From NCBI GenBank assembly GCA_030463445.1, contig JAQGFW010000997.1, positions 1 through 46,890 on the forward strand: a stretch of 46,890 nt of DNA. The letters are read 5' to 3'. Origin of the DNA: Euplotes aediculatus. Taxonomy: Eukaryota; Ciliophora; Spirotrichea; Euplotida; Euplotidae. Under the pieces are notes generated by a model, which worked only from the letters and a program-made list of their open reading frames with translations, was not told the DNA's origin and searched no databases. Below, in pieces: positions 26,135-33,872 of this stretch (position 1 is its first letter; each line of letters begins with the position of its first letter). A program made the translations under genes and the position numbers.

Positions 26135-27385
26135 ATGAAAAAATTAGCTTTATTGAGTTTATTTACATTAGTGGGTAGTACTGTATTGGCACAGTCGGTC
26201 AGTATAAACCCTAATAATTTACAAATACCGAGTGTATCGGCATTGCCAGCCTGTGCCGCTGCCGATTACGGTAAAATTGTTTTTTTGACAACTACCAGCA
26301 GAGCCAACGTCTGTGGTAGCTCGGGCTGGATTGAGGTTTCGGCAGGTGGTGGAGGAGGTGGTTCGTTAATTCTACCTTATAATGCAGTTGGTTCTTATTC
26401 TGCTGCTGGCTTTTCGGTTATGAATAGTAGTGGTGGTTTAAACTCGGCAGGAATTCAAGGGATGACTTTTTCAGCACTTAATGGTGCAAATGGATTATTA
26501 GGAAATGCCTTTGAAACAGCACCTTCTGGCAATAATGCTGCCGTGAGAGGAATAAATGCTTCCACAAATGCCAATGGTTATGGTGTAGCGGGCACTCATG
26601 CAGGAACTGGATATGGCGTTTATGGTTTTTCGTCGGCAGGTGCTGGTGTATATGGACAATCTGGCGGAACTGCTGCGGGAGTAAATGGATTTTCTAATCA
26701 AACGGGAGGTGTAGGTACGTATGGATATTCGACTGCTGGCTCTGGATATGGGATTTGGGGTAGGTCTTCCAATGCTTCTGGTGTAGGTGGGTATTTTAGT
26801 CATGACGCATCAGCTACAGGATTAGCATTACTAACAAATGGTAGACTTAGATTTCAAGGCAATGGAGCGGCAGCAAATAAGGTTTTAGTCAGCCAAGATG
26901 CCAACGGAAATGCCCTTTGGGAATCCCTTACACGTACTGAAATCTTGAAATTAGGTCCTGCGGCATTTTACTCGCATATATCTTCAAATGAATCAACCAT
27001 GGGAAGTCAAGGTATCTCAATGACCTCCGCCGCTGGCTCTTTTCATGCCAATGTATCTTTACCCAATGGTGCAACCATCACATTGGTTAGGATTTATTAC
27101 ATTGACAATGATGGAGTTGCTCCTTCAACAGGCTTGGGGCTTATAGGTTGGAGTTTACAAAAAATCCTTCATTCTAATAATTTCACTTACTCAAATATCG
27201 TCAATGGGGGTTTTATAAATTGGACAGCCAATCCTAGTATGCAATCTACAAGCCAACTTCTTACAGTTCCCGAAGTTGTTAATAACGCCACTACTTTTTA
27301 TAGGATGGTCGTCACTATGCCTGCTTCAACTAACTTGGTTTTGGTAGGTGTCGAAATCAGCTACACATATACAGTAAACAACTAA
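26135..27385 (+). CDS. Secreted glycine-rich repeat protein, probable surface or fibre protein
   Basis: This 416-residue protein has a clear signal peptide (MKKLALLSLFTLVGSTVLAQ). Residues about 130-230 are short Gly/Tyr/Ser repeats of a G-V-Y-G-x-S type (YGVYGFSSAGAGVYGQ, GGVGTYGYSTAGSGYGIWG). They resemble repeat stalks of fibre or tail-like proteins. A conserved-looking NKVLVSQDANGNALWE segment precedes a beta-rich C-terminal domain (about 275-416). Such proteins in Bacteroidota are usually surface-exposed, with unknown role; no sortase or type IX sorting domain is evident. It is divergent from the LytS/LytTR operon and upstream of a stand-alone LytTR gene, so it is likely a regulated envelope product. 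Confidence 0.7.
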   Translation: MKKLALLSLFTLVGSTVLAQSVSINPNNLQIPSVSALPACAAADYGKIVFLTTTSRANVCGSSGWIEVSAGGGGGGSLILPYNAVGSYSAAGFSVMNSSGGLNSAGIQGMTFSALNGANGLLGNAFETAPSGNNAAVRGINASTNANGYGVAGTHAGTGYGVYGFSSAGAGVYGQSGGTAAGVNGFSNQTGGVGTYGYSTAGSGYGIWGRSSNASGVGGYFSHDASATGLALLTNGRLRFQGNGAAANKVLVSQDANGNALWESLTRTEILKLGPAAFYSHISSNESTMGSQGISMTSAAGSFHANVSLPNGATITLVRIYYIDNDGVAPSTGLGLIGWSLQKILHSNNFTYSNIVNGGFINWTANPSMQSTSQLLTVPEVVNNATTFYRMVVTMPASTNLVLVGVEISYTYTVNN

Positions 27386-27415
27386 TTTTTCGATAATCAA
27401 TATTTTTAAACAATC

Positions 27416-27475
27416 ATGAAAACTAAATTTTTAGCAATAGCCTTAAGAAACTTCTTAGAGGATGCTAAAAAATAG
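27416..27475 (+). CDS. Possible 19-residue leader ORF
   Basis: A tiny open frame (MKTKFLAIALRNFLEDAKK) sits in the 144-nt gap between the secreted protein and the LytTR gene. It may be chance; it could be a leader peptide. There is no further support. Confidence 0.2.
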   Translation: MKTKFLAIALRNFLEDAKK

Positions 27476-27529
27476 ACATTAACCAAGAGAGTTTTCGGTT
27501 ACTGCACGATAATCTTCAATTAATTTGTC

Positions 27530-27856
27530 ATGGATACTATAAGAGTTCTCCGAAAAAAATACGTTCCGCCCAGTGAAGTAATCATGCTAAAGGCAAACAT
27601 TAATTATACCGAGCTGCATTTTGCCGATGGTAAAAAGCTCATTATCGCCAAAACCCTAAAAAGTATTCAAGATGAGTTTTATCCACACGGCTTTTTTAGG
27701 ATAAACAAAACCAACATGATTAATCTCAAATACTTATACAAAACGATTGATAATTTTTCTTATGTCGTTTTGCAGAATCGTCTGGAATTGAATGTTTCGA
27801 GACGAAGACGAGAAAGTTTAAAAAGTGAAATTAACTTATATAAATGTGTCGGATAA
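27530..27856 (+). CDS. Stand-alone LytTR DNA-binding protein
   Basis: This 108-residue protein is essentially one LytTR domain with no receiver: EVIMLKANINYTELHF, KKLIIAKTLKSIQDEF, GFFRINKTNMINLKYL and RLELNVSRRRRESL follow the family's strand order. Without a phosphorylation domain its activity is probably set by its level or by a partner. It lies in the plus-strand operon opposite the LytS/LytTR two-component operon, and its stop overlaps the next start by one base (TAATG). Autoregulation of this operon or cross-talk with the response regulator at 23052 is likely but unproven. Confidence 0.85.
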   Translation: MDTIRVLRKKYVPPSEVIMLKANINYTELHFADGKKLIIAKTLKSIQDEFYPHGFFRINKTNMINLKYLYKTIDNFSYVVLQNRLELNVSRRRRESLKSEINLYKCVG

Positions 27857-29124
27857 TGAAAAAAATAATATTTATAGGTCTGATTACGCTTTGTTCGCAG
27901 GCGGTAGTCGCTCAATTCGATAAACTCAAAGAAAAAGTAAAAAAAGAATTGCCATCGAAAGAGTCATCTTCGAGAAGTACGGGTGGCGTTGCAAATCCTG
28001 CAAATAAAGACCAGCAACGCATGGACAGGTTAAACGCTGATGCGAAATCGAAAGAAGATGCAAAATATGCCGGCAGCGAACTCGAACGCAAGACCAAACT
28101 CACCAGCCCTGAATTTGACCGCAAGGCTTACGAAGAACGAATTTATGCCAATTTTGAACCCGATTTTTCGACCGCCAATTTCCCACCTGCCGTAGCATGG
28201 TTCGATTTGCTCGATGCCGATAGATTCAGATTCGACATCACCAAAGGTGAAATCCGCCTGATGGCACTACATGTGGCATTTTTGCCAACTAAAACCAAAG
28301 ATGGCAAAGATATCAATTACCGCCCGTCGCTTTCATCCAGTAAAAATTATGAAAACTTAAGACCACCCATCAGAGCCGATATTGTAGATGCCACCACGGG
28401 AGCTTTGAAAGGACAGCAGTTTTTTAAAGTGGAAGATTACATTCCGCCATTCAAAAAAATGGTTTTAGTTGAAGAATTTGGAGGAGATTATTTTCCGTTC
28501 TGGGCGAATGTGAAAGAAGGTAGCTACGAAGTCCGCTTTTTTCTTGGCAAATCACAGTTTTATACTTTTCCGTTTCAGGTCGAGAAAAAGACCAATCCAG
28601 ATGCGTATGCTCCTGTCAAAGATTTGTACTTTTTGCGTGGCCCTTGGGAAGATTGGGCAAGGATTCAGTTTGATGAGCGAAGCGGAGAGGTGCTGCCGAG
28701 TATTTATTTGACCGAACGAAACCTTGATATTAAAAGCCAAACTAACTGGAATGATACCGTGCCGATGAAAGGTTTGGTGAAAATCTCTCGAAATGGCACA
28801 TTGGTAGCTACTTACGGACAAACAATTAATTCGGGCGATTTCACACCCGATAACGGAAAATGGACACGTTGCCAATTTCTAACTTACAAAGCAGGAAGTA
28901 ATGACAAAAGTATGTTTACCAAGGCTGATATGAAAGACGGTAATTATGTGATGGATGTCAATGTCAAAAATCCGAAAAATGGCAAAACCTACGTGGCAAA
29001 GTACGGATTTGCCGTAAAAGGTGGCGAAATTCTACCGCACCCAAAAGCAGACAGAAACCAGAATAAAGACCCATTGACGGTTGTTGAGCAAGGAAAAGAG
29101 TTCTTTTACTTTAAAAAAATGTAA
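27856..29124 (+). CDS. Secreted protein of unknown function
   Basis: A 422-residue product starting MKKIIFIGLITLCSQAVVAQ, a typical signal peptide. The annotated frame is also open 12 nt upstream (MCRI...), but the TAATG overlap with the LytTR gene and the signal peptide support 27856. A low-complexity, Lys/Ser-rich segment (about 22-60) precedes a globular part with many aromatic strands (FDLLDADRFRFDITKGEIRL, VKEGSYEVRFFLGKSQFYTF, LKGQQFFKVEDYIPPF). No family is recognised. Its position between LytTR and a DUF3592-like membrane protein (3-nt gap) places it in the same envelope operon. Confidence 0.7.
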   Translation: MKKIIFIGLITLCSQAVVAQFDKLKEKVKKELPSKESSSRSTGGVANPANKDQQRMDRLNADAKSKEDAKYAGSELERKTKLTSPEFDRKAYEERIYANFEPDFSTANFPPAVAWFDLLDADRFRFDITKGEIRLMALHVAFLPTKTKDGKDINYRPSLSSSKNYENLRPPIRADIVDATTGALKGQQFFKVEDYIPPFKKMVLVEEFGGDYFPFWANVKEGSYEVRFFLGKSQFYTFPFQVEKKTNPDAYAPVKDLYFLRGPWEDWARIQFDERSGEVLPSIYLTERNLDIKSQTNWNDTVPMKGLVKISRNGTLVATYGQTINSGDFTPDNGKWTRCQFLTYKAGSNDKSMFTKADMKDGNYVMDVNVKNPKNGKTYVAKYGFAVKGGEILPHPKADRNQNKDPLTVVEQGKEFFYFKKM

Positions 29125-29127
29125 GCC

Positions 29128-29586
29128 ATGGGATTTTCGGAACTTAGCAAAAAGACCAAGCTGACTATTATTGTTTATTCGCTACTCGGATTGATGATTG
29201 CGGTTTTTGCGGTCGGGGTTTATCTTACACAAGAAGATTACAAGGAGCTACTTGCCAAAGGTGTTCGGGCCGAGGCGAGTGTGGTAGAAACTTACTTAGA
29301 GATTACCGGTACTCGCAAAAACAAAACGTATAATTACTACATGGACATTGCTTTTTTTGAAAACCTCGAAAAAGTAAAAGTTCAGCCAAAATCTGATAAT
29401 GTTGTGGATAAAGTAGCGGCGATTTCGGAAGAAGCCGTTGCCAATGCCAAACTCGGCGATTATCATTCGAGCCGCATCAGGATTTCACAATACAGTTATC
29501 AGAGATTTCACAAAGGCGATAAAGTAACGGTGATTTATATGAAAGATAAGCCCGAAGAAGCCAAATTATTAAATGAAGTTCAATAA
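29128..29586 (+). CDS. DUF3592-like membrane protein
   Basis: The product has 152 residues. One N-terminal membrane helix (IIVYSLLGLMIAVFAVGVYL) is followed by a soluble beta-rich domain with RAEASVVETYLEI and ending HKGDKVTVIYMKDKPEEAKLL. The GDKVTVIYxxxxPxxA ending is typical of DUF3592-type proteins, though the second membrane helix common in that family is missing. It begins 3 nt after the upstream stop and is 16 nt before the next start, so it is in the operon. Function unknown. Confidence 0.65.
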   Translation: MGFSELSKKTKLTIIVYSLLGLMIAVFAVGVYLTQEDYKELLAKGVRAEASVVETYLEITGTRKNKTYNYYMDIAFFENLEKVKVQPKSDNVVDKVAAISEEAVANAKLGDYHSSRIRISQYSYQRFHKGDKVTVIYMKDKPEEAKLLNEVQ

Positions 29587-29602
29587 AAAACGATTCGATA
29601 AA

Positions 29603-29887
29603 ATGAAAAAAGCATTGTTAGTTATCGTGTTTGTATTGGTGGGTTTGGCAGAAAGTTTTGCTGCCGTAACCATCAATTACTACAACAAAGATTCAAAAAC
29701 GTACAAATGGAAAGTTACGATGGATGGTAACACCAAAGAGGTAACTTTTGATAACAGTCGCACATCGGCGGTTACGGTGCAGGGTTCGGGCAAGGTTTGT
29801 GTCATAGAAACCGACTGCGGCAAGATTGAAGTAAAAGACGGGGCAAAAATTGAAATAAAGGACGGTTGTATCAAAATTACTAACTGA
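29603..29887 (+). CDS. Small secreted protein, unknown function
   Basis: This 94-residue protein starts MKKALLVIVFVLVGLAESFA, a signal peptide. The mature part is short beta strands (VTINYYNKDSKTYKWKVTM, TVQGSGKVCVIETDCGKIEV) with two cysteines that could form a disulfide, ending in a repetitive KIEVKDGAKIEIKDGCIKI stretch. The frame is open upstream to 29573, but 29603 is chosen for the signal peptide. It is the last gene of the operon, followed by a strong terminator. No family recognised. Confidence 0.65.
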   Translation: MKKALLVIVFVLVGLAESFAAVTINYYNKDSKTYKWKVTMDGNTKEVTFDNSRTSAVTVQGSGKVCVIETDCGKIEVKDGAKIEIKDGCIKITN

Positions 29888-29971
29888 GACCACTAAAAAG
29901 TTTTACTCGTAAAATGGGGATGGTCAGAAAAATCATCTCAGATTTTTACCTGACAACGTGAAAATCAATAA

Positions 29972-29996
29972 GGCAAGACTTCACCTAAGTCTTGCC
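29972..29996 (+). terminator. Rho-independent terminator of the secreted-protein operon
   Basis: A perfect 10-bp stem GGCAAGACTT/AAGTCTTGCC with a 5-nt loop, followed by ATTATTTTTAT. It lies 84 nt after the last stop of the operon, between convergent genes. Confidence 0.85.
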
Positions 29997-30031
29997 ATTA
30001 TTTTTATGGTGCTTATTGCCCTGAAATCGTT

Positions 30032-32857
30032 TTACCCCAACATACCCTTTACATGATTAAGCCAAGAAAGGCAGTCTTTTGTATGTGGATGCTCATTGCC
30101 CAAGCGAAGCACATAAGTAGCGTAGGCTTTTTCTAATAAATTATATGCCTCCTCTACTCGGTTTAAATCAACGAAAACACCTGCTAAATTCCATTGTCGA
30201 ATTGCTACATTCGGATGCGATTCACCAAAGTTTTGAATATCTGATTGTAGAGCCTTTTCTAATAAATCTGCCGCTTTGGTATATTCTTTCAAATCCCGAT
30301 AAACCAAAGCAAGGTTGGATTGGTCTATTGCAACACTCGGATGAGATTCACCAAAATTTTGCAAATCAGATTTTAAAGATTTTTCTAATAAATTTGCGGC
30401 TTTTTTAAATTCTCCCAAATTTCGATAAACCGAAGCAAGGTTAGATTGCTGATTTGCCACTTGCGGGTGCGACTCACCAAAGTTTTGAATACAAGATTTT
30501 AAGGCTTTTTCTGCTAAATCCGCCGCTTTATTATATTCTTTCATATTTCGATAAACTGTAGAAAGATTGGATTGGTCAATCGCAACACTTGGGTGTAACT
30601 CTCCCAAGTTCTTAATATGTAATTGTAAAGCCTTTTCCAATAAATCCGCTGCTTTGGCATATTCTCCCAAATTTTTATATACCAAAGCAAGGTTAGATTG
30701 AGCGGTTGCGATGGAGCCTTCTTCTTTTTGGTTTTGAAAAATTCTCAAAGTTTTTTCTAAGTATTTATCAGCTTTTTTATGGTCTGCAAATTCATCATAA
30801 ATAGTACCCAAATTATTACTAAAAAGGGCAATTTGGGTATTTTCTACCTCTTCGGGCAGGCTATTGAGTACTGTCTCGGCGGGGTTTAGGTATTGAAATT
30901 TGGTAGCGAAATTGGTGTAGGCATCAAAATGCAATAGGTTTCTAAAAGTTTCAATCAAAACCGCAATGTCTTCATAGCCAATGGGGTGCTGGTACTGAAC
31001 CATGTCTTGTATCAGGCGGTGCAGGGTGTAGCAGGTTTCGTTTTTTGGGTTTCGGGTTTTGCGTAGCCAGCCAGCGGTGTGCAGGTTTTCTATGGCTTGG
31101 GCAAAGGGCTTTTTGGCGTCTTCATTTTGTTCTATTTTTAGCCACTCTCTTAGGGTTTTTATGGCTTGCGGCTCGGGTGGTAGGGCGGCAAATTGCTTCA
31201 AAACCCAAATCTCGTAGGGGCTTCGGTGCTTTTCGCTCAACTCAAAAGTAGCCAAAAGGTGTTTAAACAAAGCCGTTTGTTTGGCGTTTCGGTGTTCGGT
31301 TTTTATGGTGCGGGCCAGTCGCTCATCGTCCAACTGCCGTTTGGTCAGTTTGTCTTGTAGCTCAGCCAAATCAAACTCATCATCGCTTTTTTCAAGGGTT
31401 TTTGCCAGTAATTCTATCGTTAGGGTGTGGTATTCAATCGTTTTCAGCAGGGCGTGCAGGTCTTGGTCGCTGGCGTTGCCTTTGTAATGCTCCCTAAAAA
31501 GCAAGAGGGCATCGGCGGGCGAGAGTTCGTCTAAGCGTTGGGTTTGGTAGCCATCCAAATTTTCACGTGAGGTAAGCAAAACCTTCCAGTTGAGGGTGGG
31601 CAGGTCTTGGCTTATTTCTTCAATATCGGTTTCGGCATTGTCAATCACCAGAAGCCCCTTGCCATGTAGCTGCTTCAAAACCTTCATAATCGCCCCAAAA
31701 CGTACCTGCGTGTCGCCATTGGTAAATTTGGCTTGGTTGAGGGCATCGTCTATGTAGTTGGTATTTACAAATGCCTCTTGGGTGCTATCGCCCAATACGT
31801 TTATCCATGCAATGTGGTCAAAATCAGTCATTCGGGCTTCAACATAAGCCTTCGCCAAAGTGGTTTTACCAATGCCACCAATGCCATTTACCAGTACCAC
31901 CTGTTTGCTTTTTTCGAGGGTTTCGGTTAGTGTTTTGAGGTCATCCTCCCGCCCAATAAACGTACCTACTTGGGGTATGTCGGTGAGGGGTTTGGTGGTT
32001 TTGGGCGGGGTTATTTTATTCTCCAAATCACTCACTTTTTTATCCAAATCGTCTAACTTGTTGTGGGTAGTTTGGTTTTGGTCAATAACAGTATCTAATT
32101 TTTCGTCTATAAGCCGAATAAATGCTTCGAGCTGAGGAATAAAATTTTGAAGCGGCTCGGCAATTTGCTTGATGGCAGTTTCAAAATTCACTCCATTGAC
32201 GGGTACATTCAGTTTTTGTTGAATATCAAGCAACAATTCACGGTGAACTTTCTCCTTGACACGAGACTCGGTTTTCAGAATATCATCAAAATAAGCACAA
32301 AGTAAATCGAACCATTCGATGTGTTTGCCGTCTTCTTCCCAACCATTCAGAATCCAATCTTGAAGCCCTTTTTCGATATTTAGTTGCTTGGCTTTAAGCT
32401 CCTCAAAAAGTCCATTTTTAAGCGAGGCTATCATTTCTGGAACTCTTTCGGCTGCCGAAATGCCTTTCTCTATCAATACCGAGTAGTCGGCATCGGCAGG
32501 GTTGGTTGGTAGATTATAGGTAGCTTTAGGAAGGTTTTTGAGTTCTTTGTTGAGGTATTTGACAATATTTTCTAAGTCGTATGCCTCAAAATGAAAGATT
32601 CTATCAAAGAAATCGTACCGCTTGGCGTAGCTTTGGCAGGTCTGTAAAGTAGCTTTGAGATAGGCTTTTCTGACAGCACGCTGAATATCATGATTGACCA
32701 GTGCTGGATTATTTTTTAGATTTTCTTTGATGTAGTCTAAAGACATACAAAGCCCTGCATCGGCACGATTGCCGATGATACCGCCAATGACGCTACCAAT
32801 TACCTGAGAGGTTACAAGGCTTTGACCAATTAGACTGAGTGTGATAGGCTCAAACAT
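30032..32857 (-). CDS. NLR-like STAND ATPase: helical N-terminus, NB-ARC, TPR
   Basis: The product has 941 residues. The N-terminal part (1-240) is helical, with a hydrophobic glycine-zipper-like start (QVIGSVIGGIIGN). A coiled coil follows at about 245-285. The NB-ARC domain starts near 300 (FIGREDDLKTL) with Walker A GIGGIGKTT (325-333), Walker B GLLVIDNAE (401-409) and KVLLTSRE (425-432). A winged-helix/linker region comes next, then a C-terminal tetratricopeptide array (about 690-930) with 42-residue kinesin-light-chain-type units (HPSVAIDQSNLSTVYRN). Effector-NB-ARC-repeat order is the layout of plant and bacterial NLR proteins, several of which are antiphage sensors. Function here is an inference. 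A small REP transposase is next door, consistent with an accessory region. It reads as intact. Confidence 0.85.
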   Translation of the reverse strand: MFEPITLSLIGQSLVTSQVIGSVIGGIIGNRADAGLCMSLDYIKENLKNNPALVNHDIQRAVRKAYLKATLQTCQSYAKRYDFFDRIFHFEAYDLENIVKYLNKELKNLPKATYNLPTNPADADYSVLIEKGISAAERVPEMIASLKNGLFEELKAKQLNIEKGLQDWILNGWEEDGKHIEWFDLLCAYFDDILKTESRVKEKVHRELLLDIQQKLNVPVNGVNFETAIKQIAEPLQNFIPQLEAFIRLIDEKLDTVIDQNQTTHNKLDDLDKKVSDLENKITPPKTTKPLTDIPQVGTFIGREDDLKTLTETLEKSKQVVLVNGIGGIGKTTLAKAYVEARMTDFDHIAWINVLGDSTQEAFVNTNYIDDALNQAKFTNGDTQVRFGAIMKVLKQLHGKGLLVIDNAETDIEEISQDLPTLNWKVLLTSRENLDGYQTQRLDELSPADALLLFREHYKGNASDQDLHALLKTIEYHTLTIELLAKTLEKSDDEFDLAELQDKLTKRQLDDERLARTIKTEHRNAKQTALFKHLLATFELSEKHRSPYEIWVLKQFAALPPEPQAIKTLREWLKIEQNEDAKKPFAQAIENLHTAGWLRKTRNPKNETCYTLHRLIQDMVQYQHPIGYEDIAVLIETFRNLLHFDAYTNFATKFQYLNPAETVLNSLPEEVENTQIALFSNNLGTIYDEFADHKKADKYLEKTLRIFQNQKEEGSIATAQSNLALVYKNLGEYAKAADLLEKALQLHIKNLGELHPSVAIDQSNLSTVYRNMKEYNKAADLAEKALKSCIQNFGESHPQVANQQSNLASVYRNLGEFKKAANLLEKSLKSDLQNFGESHPSVAIDQSNLALVYRDLKEYTKAADLLEKALQSDIQNFGESHPNVAIRQWNLAGVFVDLNRVEEAYNLLEKAYATYVLRLGNEHPHTKDCLSWLNHVKGMLG

Positions 32858-32963
32858 GGTGGTTTATTGATATTTCGGATAAATATAAAAAATCCTCCTA
32901 AAATGTAAAAACTGGCTGGTGAATTTAATTTTAGGTTAATTTATCGCTTGATTCTAACTCTTT

Positions 32964-33010
32964 CAACGGGATAAATCTCCCGTTGCTGATGATTTCGTCC
33001 TTTCAGGACG
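32964..33010 (-). repeat. Two-hairpin REP-like unit, left of the RAYT gene
   Basis: Hairpin CGTCCTTTCAGGACG (32996-33010) and hairpin CAACGGGA/TCCCGTTG (32964-32985) are separated by a short spacer. Read on the minus strand, the order is hairpin 1, an ATCATCAGCAAC spacer, then hairpin 2. That is the same plan as the units at 33582-33750. Confidence 0.7.
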
Positions 33011-33030
33011 GTTTGGGCTTTGTTGGGCTT

Positions 33031-33483
33031 TTAATCCCAAATGTATCTTTCGTCGTATTCGACTTCATATTTTTTCAGAAATGCCCTAAGCTCGTCTTGA
33101 TATGATTTTTTTGAATGGTGTTCATTTTGATTTAGGATATAGTTTTTCACCAATTCGACCTCTCTTGGATTTACCGAAAAAGCTCCGTAGCCGTCTTGCC
33201 AATAGAAGTTTTTGAGGTCTTCGCCTTTGGTTTTCATCCATGCCGAAGAATGAGATTTGACTTCTTGGAGTAATTTCATCAAAGCGATTTTTTTTGATAA
33301 ATTACAAAGAATATGCACATGGTCAAGGTATCCGCCAATTTGAATGGGATAACATTCTAAATTTTTGCAGATGCCGCCCAAATAACAGAATAATTCTTCT
33401 TGTATATCTTCTCTGATGCTCTGAACTCGGTATTTTGTGCTAAACGTAATGTGAACGTAGTTTTTTACTAATGATTGACCCAT
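33031..33483 (-). CDS. REP-associated Y1 (IS200/IS605-type) transposase
   Basis: This 150-residue single-domain HUH nuclease cuts and joins single-stranded DNA at hairpins. The HUH pair is His55/His57 in GGYLDHVHILCNL and the catalytic tyrosine is Tyr115 in VELVKNYILNQNEHH. The GQSLVKNYVHITFSTKYR start is typical. No TnpB partner is present. The gene is flanked on both sides by paired-hairpin units, so it is better called a RAYT (REP-associated tyrosine transposase) than a full IS. It looks intact. The nearest neighbour is the NLR-like gene, 173 nt away. Confidence 0.92.
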   Translation of the reverse strand: MGQSLVKNYVHITFSTKYRVQSIREDIQEELFCYLGGICKNLECYPIQIGGYLDHVHILCNLSKKIALMKLLQEVKSHSSAWMKTKGEDLKNFYWQDGYGAFSVNPREVELVKNYILNQNEHHSKKSYQDELRAFLKKYEVEYDERYIWD

Positions 33484-33581
33484 TTTTTTATTGTTTTTGG
33501 TGGATGGTGTATTTTGAAATTATCCAAATTTAACAAATAACCTTATATTTTTGTGGTGTTGTCTGATTTTATCACGCATTT

Positions 33582-33626
33582 GAATAGTGTTAGCACACTA
33601 TCCTAATTATTATGTCCTTTCAGGAC
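33582..33626 (-). repeat. Two-hairpin REP-like unit, right of the RAYT gene
   Basis: Hairpin GTCCTTTCAGGAC (33614-33626) shares the core of the left unit. It is joined to a second stem ATAGTGT/ACACTAT (33584-33601). It has the same orientation as the left unit. Confidence 0.6.
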
Positions 33627-33647
33627 AGGTTATTAGTTCTCAATTTT

Positions 33648-33750
33648 AGCCCTGCAAGGGCGTCATCACCAACAAAGGATGATAGTCCTTTGAATTACCC
33701 AGCCCTGCAAGGGCATAATCATCAACAAAGGAAGATAGTCTTTTAGAAAG
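33648..33750 (+). repeat. Two tandem 53-bp REP-like units, opposite orientation
   Basis: Units begin at 33648 and 33701 (period 53). Each has GCCCTGCAAGGGC (33649-33661, 33702-33714) and a second stem AAAGGA/TCCTTT (33674-33691; slightly changed at 33727-33744), with an ATCAxCAAC spacer. They align with the left unit when that is read on the minus strand. With the unit at 33582 they make up most of the gene-free stretch 33484-33872; the remainder shows nothing clear. Confidence 0.7.
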
Positions 33751-33872
33751 AAAAACCATAAAATAAATAAACCGAAGCCTTCTAAAAAATAATTTTCTCA
33801 ATCCACAACATTTTTTGTAATATGCGTACGTTTATTCGCCGTAATCACTTCTAAACTCTTCCCAAATTACAT

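Noticed and set aside
26498-26803. Minus-strand 101-codon open frame rich in Ser/Arg/Ile
   Set aside because: It mirrors the glycine-repeat codons of the secreted protein on the other strand.
33648-33750. CRISPR-like tandem repeat
   Set aside because: Only two 53-bp units, no spacers between them, internal double hairpins and no cas genes; they fit the RAYT-linked repeats.
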